Shown here one piece after another: positions 32,701-44,400 of a stretch of 64,000 nucleotides of DNA. How positions within the stretch are numbered: the stretch's first letter is position 1; each line of letters starts with the position of its first letter. Both the position numbers and the translations under genes were made by a program. Below the pieces are notes generated by a model. That model was not told the origin of the DNA and did no database searches. It was given only the letters and a program-made list of their open reading frames with translations. This stretch comes from Adiantum capillus-veneris (taxonomy: Eukaryota > Streptophyta > Polypodiopsida > Polypodiales > Pteridaceae): assembly GCA_014529385.2 (NCBI GenBank), contig CM043943.1, positions 96,994,355-97,058,354 of the forward strand, in the 5' to 3' direction.

Positions 32701-35700
32701 TCACTGAGTTGCAAGTGCGCATATGTATTCAAAAATGCACACATATTTACTCTTGACAACTTGAAGCCCACTGGCCCAGGACTTTGCCAAATCAGAGATT
32801 ACCATATTACAACCCAGCTTGACACACTGATCCCTGCTTTGTAACAGAGCACTGAAGCACAAGGGATGATACTGGTGTCGGCACTCTAGCATGAAGGTTC
32901 CGTCTACATGTGCGCACTCCAAGGGCTCACCGCATGCAACACACATACCAAACACCGGGATCACATTTACCGAATCATTAACCTGGGGCCTAGGATATAG
33001 TAGGAACCTCTTCCCAAGCCTGATATCAGACAACATCTCCTTCACAAATAGGGTATTTTCTTGACCTTCCTTCCATTTTTTCTCCAGAGTGTCATACTCA
33101 GCCTGTTGATAACCAGCGGTCCTAATTAGTTTCAAAAACTACCAAGAAGTCATATTGAGACTGGTCCTTCTAAGTACTGCACTACGAAACAGAACCCAAA
33201 CTACCAAAACCACCAAAACTACCAAAAACTACCAAACTTGGGAATCATATAGTACCAAAAACATATAAATACCCTCAATGCAGAACTAAACTACCCAAAC
33301 CTTACCAAAACTACCAAACGCCACTTTTTGCAGCACTTTCAAATAGTACCTAAAAGTACCAAAACTACCAAACAAGCTTTTTGCATCACTTTCAAATAGT
33401 ACCTAAAAGTACCCAAAACTACCAAAATCAAACTACCAAACAAGCTTTTTGCAGCACTTTCAAATAGTACCTAAAAGTACCAAAACTACCAAAATCAAAC
33501 TACCAAACCCAGTTTTTGCAGCACTTTCAAATAGTACCTAAAAGTACCAAAACTACCAAATCAAACTACAGAAGCCACTTTTTGCAGCACTTTCTAATAG
33601 TACCTAAAAGTACCAAAACTCCCAAAATCAAACTTTCAAATAGTACCAAAACAGCCAAAACTACCAAGACTACCAAAGAAACACTTTTTGCAGCACTTTC
33701 AAAAACTACCAAAATTACCAAAATCAAACTACCAATTACACTTTTGCAGCACTTTCAAATAGTACCTAAAAGTACCAAAACTAGCAAAACTACCAAAGCT
33801 ATCAGAATGAAACTACCATAACACCTTTTGCAGCACTTTCAAAAATTACCTTAAAGTACCAAAACTTCTTCATAGTACCAAAAATACCAAACCATAAGAC
33901 AGAAGCAAACCATAAACTACCTAGAATAAAAACAGTTCTACCATGAGTACTTAATACTACCAATCCCACTAAACCAAGCATAAACAGTTCTATCAAAGGT
34001 ACCTAACACTACCAATCCCACCAAACCAAGCATAAACAATTCTACCAAAGGTACCTAACACTACCAATCCCACCAAACCAAGCATAAACAGTTCTACCAA
34101 AAACTCCCAAAACTACCAGCACCTGTTGCTCTAGAATCTCCTTGTCGAGCAATGACGTATCTTCACTGATTCCGTATCGACGTAGCATCCTTCGACTGGC
34201 AGCCAAATCAGCTTCTATCACATTGATTTCTGCGTCATCGCCAGTGTTGGCCTCTCTCAGTGTTTCTAGTTGGGTCTCATATTCCTTGATGTCGTCCATA
34301 ATCTACTTGACAAGTTTATTGGAACCCTCTGCCCTCAAGAGTGTTTCCTTCTTCTGCTTCAGAGACATTGTCAGCTCTTTCATGAAGCCTATCGGCTACC
34401 CCGACACATGTCCGAGGGACTCTCCCAACCATAGCTTCAAGGTCCGCAATGTAATCAGGTGTCTTCTCCTCATGACGCTGTGGGGGCACTTTTTGTGTAG
34501 GAGGCATACTACCGACTAGCGTAAGTCGAGGCTTCTTGGTATTTGACGGGTGGCCTCCTTGGGATGCACCGTTTGCCTTTCGCCAATTCTCAACCTTCTT
34601 TTCCAAGCCTCCTAGTCGGGAGGAACACATGTTGAGTACACTCTCACCAAACTTGGCCCATGCAACCCTGTGGCCCGCAGGGTCCTTTGTGGCTGCATGA
34701 CACTTCTCATATGCAAAACAGCGGGAAAATTTTGTAGTGATCTCCCCACATGATGGTGGGGTTTGGTACACCTTATGGAACAGGAACCTGCATTCATCTT
34801 GAAGCCGTGGCTGCACGTGATTTAAGTAAATCTTTGTCTTCTTCTGGCTGGAATTCCTGAATATAGTGAGCCACTGGTCATCGGGGATGTCATCTTCCAT
34901 AAGATCCTTTGGTAGCACCCCCTCCATGCTCAATCCATACTCATCATGAAGCTCTTGTGTTGTATAGCAGAACTTTGTCAAGATAGGGTACTCCTCCATC
35001 TTGTTTTTTCCTGCGATGTGGAAACAACACGCAAGTAAAGACATGCCCTCATTATATGCCTCATTTCAGTTGTGCAAAAAAAAACACATGGAATGAAATG
35101 AATGTATCTCATTCAGGTGACAATTGCAAAATTCACTTGTGTACAAAGCCAAATTTGGTAGTGGTTAGTATCAAATTTGGTACTGGTTAGTACCAAATTT
35201 GGTACTAACCAAATTTCGTTATGCTGACATCCCTACTGAGCTTCAACTTTGTGCTATGCTCATGCACAACATATACTGATTTTTGCACTTGCATGCATGC
35301 AAGTTAGCAATCTAAAGAGCAGCTTATACATGAAACTTTGTAACTTTTCTAAACCCTAAATTCCTAAGAAGATCCCAAACATGCACATGTACTTGCTGCA
35401 TGCAAAAAAAGCAAATGCAGCCCTCATCAGATAAAAGACATGCAGAAGCTTGCATGCATGGAAAATAAAATGGTAAATCACCAGAAAACGCACAGCTCTG
35501 ATAGCACCTACCTTTAGATGTTGTAGATGACCGTGGAGTCTCATCATTGGCAAAAAGAGGCCCAGACTTAAATGAAGTCTCCATGGACACAGCACGTTTC
35601 TCCCTCTCCACAAAGGAGCCCCCCTTGCTAGCCCTCGTATTTGGGGTGTCGATGTTCCGAGGGGATTTTGCATCCATTGTCCTCTTCTTCTTTTTCCCAT

Positions 35701-35746
35701 TGTCCGGTGACGCTTTGGCTACTGATTTCCTCGTTGGCGTCCTCAT
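32701..35746 (-). CDS. DT2 coiled-coil/RING-H2 nuclear protein gene, four exons
   Basis: Exon 1 is 35512-35746 (ATG, then basic KKKKRT signal); exon 2 is about 34340-35010; exon 3 is about 34123-34340; exon 4 is about 32741-33138. The exon 1/2 intron (GTAGGT...TCGCAG) and the 984-bp intron 33139-34122 join in frame. Exon 2 encodes a helical domain (DDQWLTIFRNSSQKKTK, WAKFGESVLNMCSSRLGGLE). Exon 3 is coiled coil (YETQLETLREANTGDDAEI). Exon 4 ends in CVACGEPLEC, then ECRHQYHPLC, then DQCVKLGC. The CxHxxHxxC core is RING-H2, although the last Cys pair is four apart, not two. RING-H2 proteins are ubiquitin or SUMO ligases. A frame change near the exon 2/3 region and an in-frame TAG near 34306 are visible. 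The exact 3' end is uncertain. The function in the transposon is unknown. Confidence 0.65.
33180..34115. repeat. Minisatellite of about 65 bp inside the RING-H2 gene intron
   Basis: Units contain GCAGCACTTTCAAATAGTACC and AAAGTACCAAAACTACC (at about 33330, 33445, 33508, 33573, 33737 and 33828). The right part changes to AAACAGTTCTACCAAAGGTACC-type units. It lies wholly within the intron 33139-34122; the frames across it are artefacts. Confidence 0.85.
35150..35215. repeat. GGTAC/GTACC cluster
   Basis: Three TTGGTAGT/TTGGTACT words with GTACCAAATTTGGTAC between them, the same palindrome as at 30465-30990. It lies in the first intron of the RING-H2 gene. Confidence 0.75.
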
Positions 35747-36127
35747 CTTCCTGATTGTGAGTATCCGGGGAGCTTGTTACCTGCAACTATAGTGGTTTGC
35801 AGAAGGTGATGTAGTAAGAGAGCAAGGCGGAAGCTGGAAAATGTGTTGAGCAACTGTGCCAATCACAAACGCAGTCTGTGATGGGACTTTTGGAACAGTT
35901 TGAAAACACCACTTGCATTACTTATTTCCCCACCCATGTTTTCTTTCCCGAAAGTTTAAATCATACAAATTTCCCTCCTACCATTCTTTAACATAGATGA
36001 AAAAAAAGGTTCCCTCCAAAGTGTGGACATATGTAGAAGTACCAACCAGATAGAAGCAAAATAGGTCCTTTTTTTGTACCACCAAACCATGCTTTCACCC
36101 AATCTACACTGACAGTCAGAGCGCATT

Positions 36128-36640
36128 GGCAGTTGCGAGGAACCCAGTTTTTCATGCTCGCACAAAGCACATTGAGGTGCATTACCACTATGTCAAGGAG
36201 GGGCTCTCAGCATGAGAGATCACCTTGGCTTATGTGCCAACACAGGACAACCTTGTAGATCTTTTCACAAAGGCATTGTCTCGTGAGAAGCTTGAAGCTT
36301 TCCACAAAGCTTTGGTCTTACTCCCCTTTGTGGACTGATCATGTCCTTAGGGCATGGCACTTCCCTTTACTCATGTGCCAGCTCTCGTTCACCGCATCAC
36401 TCCAGGGGGGACTTATTACCATATACATGTGGTAGTGATGTGTGTGAACACACTAGGACCGCCGGGGCATTTTTCCCTCTTTAGGAGGTTTTTCCCCCCG
36501 AGCGTTGTATATACGCCCATCACTCTAGGGCTATCTATCTTTCCATTGCACACTAAGTAACACACTCTCTATTGTGTGCCTTGAGATTCCTTCGTCTTCT
36601 CCAAGCTGTGTGCGTTTCTCTGCAACCCTAATTCCAACAA
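36128..36640 (+). mobile_element. Ty1/copia element, 3' end fragment (RNase H tail plus LTR)
   Basis: The first part matches the copia RNase H end (ARNPVFHARTKHIEVHYHYV, VPTQDNLVDLFTKAL). An AGGGGGG tract then lies just before the LTR-like stretch of about 36428-36639, which ends CCAACA. Only this end is present; it is a broken fossil. Its position suggests it replaced or interrupted the 5' end of R2. Confidence 0.8.
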
Positions 36641-37088
36641 TAAACTTGATCAGCTTTTGTCCAAACTTGTTGAAACTTGTCCAAGTACTTTAACAAGTTG
36701 TATACTTGCCAAACCAATCCAAAAAGTGCAAAAAACTAGAAAAATAAATAATCGTGACTATGTACTACTACTACCCAAGGACATAAATTTTGACTTTTGA
36801 ACTTGTGCAGTGTTAGACCAGCATAATACAAAGCCACCGGGCAATTTTGGGTTCAATCGGATCCGAATTGGTACATGTTCACTCAGTTTCTAGGTTGCAG
36901 ATTAAACCTTTGATTTTTTGCTAAAGTCGAATTTGAAAGTCAATTTTTGACTCCCATAGCTCGATTTGAAGCGATACATATAGACCAATCACGAGAATTA
37001 GCAAAAACTCTATTGTCTTTATAGAAGAATAGCTAACTTGACCAAATTTGTACAGGAATCACGTTGAAGATGAGGAATCAGTAGCTTG
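36641..37088 (+). other. R2 leader segment, left of the T2 insertion
   Basis: Non-coding. The ATAG at 37089-37092 is repeated at 49366-49369, so this segment and 49370 onward were once continuous. It contains an AATAATCGTGACTATG word related to near-palindromes elsewhere in R-family DNA (60582, 60870). Confidence 0.6.
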
Positions 37089-37092
37089 ATAG

Positions 37093-39449
37093 TGATAGCC
37101 GTTTTTCGGCTCTTTGTAATTACCACAGTGAGTTACCTCACCCTACCAAAATCACCCAAACACTGTGGCTATCCCTACCATTTCACTGTACATAGGCGTG
37201 CGTGAGTCACGGGACTTTTCCCATATCTTCTTAAAAAACCCTCAATTAGCTAGTCATTGGGCTAGTTGAGCCAAAAAAAAAAAAAAAAAAAGTATATTAT
37301 GGTCCATGCGTATGTAAATATTTCTTTATATATAGGACCTAAATAAAAGATTTTTTCATAATTATTTTGGTATTTATTTAAATATTTCTACCTAGGTGTG
37401 TGTTATTTATGCTCTGTACATTGCCTCACCATTACCACAATTTTTTCTTACCATTTTTCATACTCTTTATTCCATATAGAAATATTTTCATGTAAGCTTC
37501 TCTTATATTTGGTGTAACTCCACCCCAACAAAATCCAAAAAACTAGTTTTATTTATGTGTATATTTTTTCACTATTTTGATTTTTCCCTTCCTACATCTA
37601 TTTTGTTTTTTTCTAAAAAAATTAGAACACCAAAAATATTTATCTTTTTATGGTAGCCTCATAATGAGAGAGATTTCTTTTGACCCCTTTATATTTTTTC
37701 CACTTATATTATTTATATTTGACATGTACATATTTTTTAGACCCCTCAATATTTGATTTTCTTAGTTGTACTATTCACTTATATCCTAATCTCAACAATA
37801 TCTTCAATTATAGACCTACCAAATAAGGTCAAGGGTACGTGGCATGCATACATGCACTATGGAGGGCTCACTCTTGGAGGTATTCAAAAGAATCATCCAA
37901 AGAAGGACCCCACAAGAACCTTTGCAGTGGAAAAAAACGGTCGGTTTTGCTGAATTTTTAAAGTTCACTTGCTCTCCGAATTTGAAAAGGTGATACAAAC
38001 AAAAGTTGTAGCTCGTGGGCTGAACTTTTGCCTCAAATTTTTTCATATTTTTTTGAGCTACGAGCTGTGAGCTATGATTTTTTTAGTGGACCTCAGTTTT
38101 CCCATGCTATGCAGCCACACTCTCTCTTCCACTTTATCATTTTCCTCTTTCACACACACTTCTCCACTCATCATCCCCATCTCTCTCACCACACCTCTCT
38201 GCACCCTACTCACCTTCTCCTCAACCTTGAAGAATAAGAGAAACCATGGTGAACTCATACCTCCCACACACAATTCCATTCCAAAATTGACCACCTAGTC
38301 TCATTTTTCCTCCTCCAATTTACCCATATCTATCAATAAAACCACAAAATTCAGCCTCTTCTCTTAAAAGACAGCATCATGGTGGTTGATTACTCAGCTT
38401 CAATTACCTTGTCTCTCAAGGAAGGTCAAGAGTGGAGAAAAAATGTACCGTCAAAGCTAGTGGACCGTCAACAAGCGTCAAAATTGGCCCTACTCAAGAC
38501 ACTTGGAGCATCAACCTTGTAAGAAATCCACCTTTTCTTACCTCTTAAGAGTTTTTCTTCCTTATTTGTATCCTACATGGATACTCCCATTGTAAATATC
38601 CAATTCCATTTGTAAATTAATACTAACTCTACTAACACTAACCCACTATGAAAAGTCCTATCACCTCCATTTCTCTCCTCTCTCTTTCCCCACCAACTTC
38701 TTGATAATTCCAAGCAAAAGAAATTAGATAAATTGCTAAAAATCTAACCCAACCATGGTTAGAGGAGTAACCCTAGCCTTCAAAATTGCTATAAAAGGAG
38801 GGTGTAGCTAGCACAAAAAGGGGAGCCATAAGCAAGAGCACTATGCTATAGCTTGAGAAGCCAAGCTCAACCTCTCTAGAAGGAGCTCTTGAGTGGAAGC
38901 TCATTGTCTTATGCATGTGTTGTAATAGGGGATTAGCAAGGGAACTCTATGCCATTGTAAGAGAGAGAGTGATCATTCAATTGAGAGTAGGAAATCTATC
39001 ATTTCTCCTACTAGTGTAAGCCCAACATTTGCTGAATCAAGGAGGGTGGATTTGGACTAAGCTTGGATACTTTCTCTCCCTTCCAACGTGAAGTAATGGA
39101 CAACAATGATGCGTAAGTGTCTTGGTGTTTTTTGTTAAGTTCTTGATAGCTTGTCTCTGGTGTTGTCATCAATCTAGCCATAAATCCCACATACTGTAAG
39201 AGGGTGACAGGGTGGAGAGGACTCCCCTGGCTTTAAGACAGTGATTGGGGTGGCTTTTTTTTGTGATGTGTTGTGGTGAAATTTACGCAAGCTATGTTGA
39301 ACAAATACTAATCTCACTTTGATTTGTCATGACAGATTTGTAAGAAGGTATTAATGCAACAAGCACCCCCTCCCCCTTTCTCTCTCTTTCTTAAATATAT
39401 AGTTGTGTTTGCTTGATCATTGCCGATACGTTTCAAAGCAGCCCGAGCA

Positions 39450-39501
<52 letters not shown>

Positions 39502-39760
39502 TTTTAGTGTGTGAGAGTGTTCCATTGGTGTTAGGGTTAGTGTAAATTCCTTGCTTGTTTGTGGTTTGCTCTAACGATTCTCCTCTTTTGCGTCCTAGTT
39601 CGCTCTTAAACTAGGTGGTGCCCTTTGTGTAGTTGGGATTTGGCTGTGGGTTTGTTGTTTTGGTTTGTGTTGTGTTGTGCCCCAGCCCCATTGAGCAGCA
39701 CGGGAGCCTTGAAGGGTGTCTAGAGGTTTCTCTTCTTGTTGCCCGCCCCAGACCGCCTCA
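37093..39760 (+). repeat. T2 5' LTR (2668 bp)
   Basis: Paired with 46731-49365. It contains a (CT)n run at about 39452-39498 and a TATA box at 38790-38797. Short frames inside both LTR copies are shared but have no recognisable domain. Confidence 0.93.
38790..38797 (+). promoter_or_regulatory. TATA box in T2 5' LTR
   Basis: TATAAAAG in the context TTGCTATAAAAGGAGGG. It is conserved at 48442-48449 in the other LTR, and transcription would start about 30 bp downstream. Confidence 0.65.
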
Positions 39761-39762
39761 AA

Positions 39763-39780
39763 TCGGTGCCCCCACTGAGG
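39763..39780 (+). promoter_or_regulatory. T2 primer-binding site
   Basis: TCGGTGCCCCCACTGAGG two bases after the LTR end. It resembles the T1 site (TGGCGCCCCCACGGAG), so both use a related non-Met tRNA. Confidence 0.65.
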
Positions 39781-39835
39781 AACGGCTTGTGTATTTTTGT
39801 GTAGAATCAACCTTTAGCATAGTCAAGTAGTTTGC

Positions 39836-40048
39836 ATGAATCACGAAAATTTGTATGATCCCTTCATTCCCATTGCAAGGCAAAAGGTACACATAATTGT
39901 TAGTACTAAGTTGCAATTTCAACGTGTCATTCGTAGAATTTTAGGTCCTCTTAGGTTGGCCGAGATAAACGCTTCAGTAAATCCTTTTATTTTGCCTCTC
40001 ATTAGGTACGGCCTTAGTTTGGACGTCTATATTTTTGTTTTGTTTTAA
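39836..40048 (+). CDS. T2 leader ORF X1 (70 aa)
   Basis: ATG start. The C-terminal two thirds are homologous to X2: RRILGPLRLAEINASVNPFI against VFMFGAQRVGEILASPNPVI, both ending in LDV/FDV plus IFVLF/IFILF. No known domain. It sits between the primer site and gag, where some Tat relatives carry extra ORFs. Confidence 0.6.
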   Translation: MNHENLYDPFIPIARQKVHIIVSTKLQFQRVIRRILGPLRLAEINASVNPFILPLIRYGLSLDVYIFVLF

Positions 40049-40069
40049 GCATTAGTTCATGCATAGACC

Positions 40070-40288
40070 ATGGATAATGGCCCAGGAATAGAGGTTTTCC
40101 CCTTCCATTTCACTCCACACATTAGAATAAACATTGCAATTAGTAGGAAAATCCATTTTCAACAACATATGGTGTTCATGTTTGGTGCCCAAAGAGTAGG
40201 AGAAATTCTTGCATCACCAAACCCTGTCATTCTACCTCTCATCAACTACCACACTTCTTTTGATGTACATGTGTTCATTTTATTTTAA
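40070..40288 (+). CDS. T2 leader ORF X2 (72 aa), paralogue of X1
   Basis: ATG start, 21 bp after X1. It shares the NPVILPLINYHTSFDVHVFI segment with X1 (NPFILPLIRYGLSLDVYIFV). Such similarity between adjacent frames argues that both are, or were, translated. Function unknown. Confidence 0.6.
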   Translation: MDNGPGIEVFPFHFTPHIRINIAISRKIHFQQHMVFMFGAQRVGEILASPNPVILPLINYHTSFDVHVFILF

Positions 40289-40388
40289 AATGAAGCGCAG
40301 CCTGGCAAAATAGTGTGTATGTTTTTTTTTTCTTTGTCCAAGTTGTTACAAGAAAAAAAAAACGATCATTTGTTCTAACTGGGAATGT

Positions 40389-40868
40389 GTGTGTAGTGAA
40401 AGTTCAATCCTTAGAGATCTAGCTCTATTACCAATTGAGTTGCAGGAGCAAGTAGTAAGGCGTCTCCCTCATAACAAGAGGGTGGTGAAGTTAAGATGGA
40501 AGGTCCTACGCGTGGATTCCATTTTCCTCTTGTTGTTGGGCACTAAGGAAGACCGCGCATTCATCCAACTAGTGTGTGCCCTAAGATTGGTAAATAGAGT
40601 GAAATTTGGCGTTTGGCGAGTGCATTTCACCATTGAGGAAGACTCTTCAGGAAACTTACGGCCAGAGTTCATGCTTCATAGACTCACATTTGGTGAATTT
40701 TTCCCTCATTTGCGTCTTATTAATAGTCTTCCTTTCGCTTTCAACAAAGGAGATAGGGAGCTATTCAGAGCTTGTCTTAATAAAGAGAGCATAGAGAAGA
40801 TTGCAAATTTGTATAAATTCTCATCCTTCTCTACTTTCTATGACACTTTGTTCATAGATACATTGTAA
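40389..40868 (+). CDS. T2 leader ORF Y1 (about 155 aa), F-box-like N-terminus
   Basis: The open frame has no good ATG at its start. A T-rich stretch and GTGTGTAG upstream suggest a splice acceptor near 40396. ALLPIELQEQVVRRLPH resembles the start of an F-box. The rest aligns with Y2 (IQLVCALRLVNRVKF, then LINSLPFAFNKGDRELFRA). Unknown function; an F-box-like adaptor is a weak suggestion. Confidence 0.55.
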   Translation: MCSESSILRDLALLPIELQEQVVRRLPHNKRVVKLRWKVLRVDSIFLLLLGTKEDRAFIQLVCALRLVNRVKFGVWRVHFTIEEDSSGNLRPEFMLHRLTFGEFFPHLRLINSLPFAFNKGDRELFRACLNKESIEKIANLYKFSSFSTFYDTLFIDTL

Positions 40869-40938
40869 ATCTCTTTATGCTTTTGAATGATTTAACCATA
40901 ATCCTAAGGAGTTTTTATCCAGGAATTTTGTAGCACAA

Positions 40939-41373
40939 GTGGAGTCTTTAAATCTTGCAAACTTGATTGGACTTGATGAGGATGTTCTTTATGAAATTGT
41001 GAGAAGGTTGCCTCACTCCGACTGTGTGGAACTCGAAGGAAAGGAGCTCCTAGTCAATTGCTACTTTCTCACGGCCTTCGACGAGCATGAAGATCTAGTT
41101 TTTATACAAACCGCTTGTGCATTGGGAATTGTAGAGCAAGTGCAATTTATCACTTGGGACGTGGTTGCTCTTTTGGATCCAGAAAATGAAGTTCTAGAGA
41201 TTTCTGTTTATCGCCTTAGCTTTGAAGAATTTCAACCCTTCTTAGAGCTCATCAATAGTCTACCCTTTTGTTTTGATCAAACAAATCGAGACCTTATTGA
41301 AGCTTGGATAGCTGAAGAAGAAAACCTAGAGTGGTATTTTCTCACTTCTTCATTTGCAGGCGAGTGGTTCTAA
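40939..41373 (+). CDS. T2 leader ORF Y2 (about 144 aa), paralogue of Y1
   Basis: GLDEDVLYEIVRRLPHSDCV matches the F-box-like start of Y1. IQTACALGIVEQVQF and LINSLPFCFDQTNRDLIEAW match the rest in order. It is also preceded by a T-rich stretch ending in CAG (near 40922) in place of an ATG, so splicing of the leader is plausible. It ends about 50 bp before gag. Confidence 0.58.
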   Translation: MESLNLANLIGLDEDVLYEIVRRLPHSDCVELEGKELLVNCYFLTAFDEHEDLVFIQTACALGIVEQVQFITWDVVALLDPENEVLEISVYRLSFEEFQPFLELINSLPFCFDQTNRDLIEAWIAEEENLEWYFLTSSFAGEWF

Positions 41374-41422
41374 ATCTCTATTGTATCCCTTATTGTAACT
41401 CGTGTTGTAATCTTTCATAATA

Positions 41423-44400
41423 ATGGAGAGCCAACGCCAAATGTCTAGATATCCTCTTTTCTTTGGAGAGCCTGGAGAGGATGCAGAATTATTTTTAGCA
41501 AATTTCAAGATGTCTTGCCGTATCAAGAGGATAGTAACCGATCAAGAATGTGTAGAAATGTTTGAGGTGGTCCTTAGGAAAGATGCTAGTACTTGGTTTG
41601 ACTCTTTGCCTGAGGAAGTTAAGGGGAATTATACAGAAGTTTTGAATCGTTTTAAGAGATACTTCTTTGATCCCCAAAACACTCAAAAACTATGGCAAGA
41701 CATTGTTTCTCATAAGCAAAAAGACTTAGATAACTACTACTTGTACAAGCAAGAGTTTCTACTTCTTTGGGCTCTATGGATACGAAATGTTGCTAACCCT
41801 GGTGATGGTGCAGAATTTTTAAAGAAGGAGAGGTTCATAGCCGGACTCTTTCCTGGCCTTAAGGTAAAAGTTGAGGCGGGTGCACCTACTACTTTTGATG
41901 CAGCTGAAACTAGGGCTGCTGAGAAATATAGGAAACTCAAGTGCTTAAGGGGAGAGGTTCCAATAGAAGGTCTTAGACCCAAAGGTATGTCGCAAGCATC
42001 AACATCTAGGGAGCTTCCTGAGGTAACGACTGAAGTGATTGAGAAGTTAAATGAATCTTTAAGCAGCCTGTCAATTCACCTTGCACAAGCTGTAGGTCCA
42101 AAGGGACAAGCAAAGAAGTCAGAAGAGAGAGAGCCACGAACTAGGAGAGTCTTGCAATGTTGGAATTGCGGAGAGTCTCGACATGGGATGTATAATTGTC
42201 CTTGGCCTCATGGAAAGCCAGGGAGACCTAACCTGAATTACCCAGTGATGAATGCAGGAGAAGGAGCTGGTCAACGACCAAGGCTTCTACAAAGGCCAAA
42301 TGGACCAAGACCACCTCCACAAGGGGTAGAAAGAGTTCCACCTTTGCTAGATCCAAATGTAAATGTGGTAGAGGTGACAAATTCAAATGAGGTTGACATG
42401 GAAGCCAATGGCATTAAACGTGGCCGAGGAAAAGGTAAAGAGAAAGAGGGTGTCCCATCACAGAGTGACCATGGACAAGGCAAGAAGGCAAAGGAGACCA
42501 AGGAAGCTAAGAGGACTCGACGTCGTATCAATCTCCAAGACTTCCCTCTTGGACATGGTATGGCTCCATACAACCTGTTGGAAGACATACGAGGTAAGGG
42601 TCCTGATATCTCATGGCCTCAGTTTCTTGCATTATGCCCACAAGTTAGGAGAGATTTAACAAAGGCAGTTAGCACTAGGAGAAAGGTAAAAGAGAGTTTT
42701 CCTATTGTAAAAATTGCACATGCTGAAATGAACGAGGATATTACACCTGTGCTAGATTGTTACATAAAAGGAAGATTGGTTAGGAAAGGTCTAGTGGATG
42801 GGGGTGCACAAATTTGCATCATGACAGAAGGGCTCATGCAAAGACTAGGCATGCACATCCATGAGACACCTGAAATCAAAGTGAAAATGGCAAACAATAG
42901 CAAGGCTAGGTGCGTAGGCATTTGTAAAAATGTTTTTGTGGAGGCCTTTGGCATTAAGAAGGCAGTGGATTTTTATGTTATGTCGACCAAGGGAAGTGGT
43001 TATCCATTTATCCTAGGAAGACCTGGGCTAATGAAAATGCGAGCTTTGCAGGATTGGGAGAGTGGGAAATTAATTTGCAGGAATGACAATCATAAGAAGG
43101 TTGTCTTTGACATGAAGGAGCAATGCCAAGAGGAGCTCCATGAAGAATCATCTCAAAGTGAGACGGAAGAAGGTTGGACCGATAGCACTTCAGAAGAAGA
43201 AAGTAGCGGTAGCATTACTGAAGAGGAGTCTTCCATCGAAGTCATGGGGGTAAGGTTTAAGCCAAGCAACCAAGAGACCTCTTGTCAAGGCTTGGAGGAG
43301 GTAGGTCCTCAAGAGAACGAAGGTGTTCAAGATGAAGGGATGCTGGAAGGTATTCTATCAACAACACTTCCAAAGGATGAAAGAGAGGAGTTCAAATGGG
43401 TGCTAAGGAAATTTCCTAGGCTTTTTGCTAAAGACTACACCGATGTGCGTGGAGTAGATGCTGTTCAACACAAAATTGAGTTGAAGCCAGAGGCCACACC
43501 TAAGGCTCAGAAGCTACGAAGGCTAGGAGTCATCAAGGAGCAGGCTCTACTCAAGGAGGTAAGAAATCTTCTAGCAGCAGGTTTCATTTATCCAGTGGAG
43601 AATTCAGAGTGGGTCTCTCCCGTTGTTGTCACTCCTAAGACAAACGGCAAGTGGAGGGTGTGTGTGGATTATCGTCCACTTAATGAGGCAACAAAAAGAG
43701 ATCACTTTCCCCTCCCATTTCAGGATGAGATACTAAATGAAGTAGCTGGTCATGAGAAGTACACTGTGTGTGATGGCTACTCGGGTTACTTTCAAATAGG
43801 TATCGCATTGGAGGATCAATTGAAAACAACCTTTATCACTCCTTGGGGTTGTTATGCTTTTAGAGTCATGCCATTTGGCCTGACAAATGCTCCTGCAACT
43901 TTCCAACGCTTCATGAACATGGTGTTTCAAGCATTCTTTGGAAAGTCCATTAGAGTTTTTATTGATGATTTTTGCATTTATAGCTCAAAATCATTGCATC
44001 TACAAAGGGTAGAAGAAGGTTTAAAGAAGCTCTATGACATGGGAGGTCAACTCAACCCCGACAAGTGTCACATAGCTGAGGATGAAGTGATCTTGCTTGG
44101 TCACAAGGTTTCCTATAAAGGCATTGAGGTGGATCCTTCAAAGGCAAAGGCTCTTATTGAGCTCCCCTCACCCAAGAATCTCAAAGAGGTCATATCATTC
44201 ATTCAAAAAATGAAGTATATGTCACGCTTTATTCACTTAGCTTCGGAGTTGCTTCATCCTTTGCAAAAGTTGACACAACAAGTAGAATTTGCATGGTCTG
44301 ATGAGCTTGAAGAGTATTTTTGTAACATTAAAGTCATTTTGTCAGAGCTACCAACACTCATGCCTCCTTGTTGGGAGTACACATTCTTTGTTAGCTCTAG

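Larger units (their letters stand above)
29255..36120. mobile_element. DT2: probable multi-gene DNA transposon, left end truncated
   Basis: It contains a transposase (plus), an FCP1/SCP-like phosphatase gene (minus) and a coiled-coil/RING-H2 gene (minus). Shared GTACC/GGTAC-rich repeats in the non-coding parts (30440-31010, 32200-32350, 33180-34110, 35150-35215) tie them together. The left limit is set by G3 integrase and the right limit by copia sequence. I could not find a matching pair of terminal repeats, so the extent is approximate and joint membership of the three genes is inferred. Confidence 0.55.

Noticed and set aside
33516-33821. Lys/Thr/Ser-rich ORF
   Set aside because: It lies wholly in the intronic minisatellite and is explained by the repeat.
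37753-38298. Small frames shared by both T2 LTRs (again at 47405-47950)
   Set aside because: They recur because the LTRs are copies. There is no domain, and overlapping frames lie on both strands.
40389-41373. Host F-box genes next to a retrotransposon
   Set aside because: The frames lie between the primer site and gag of an element with matching LTRs, so they belong to T2.
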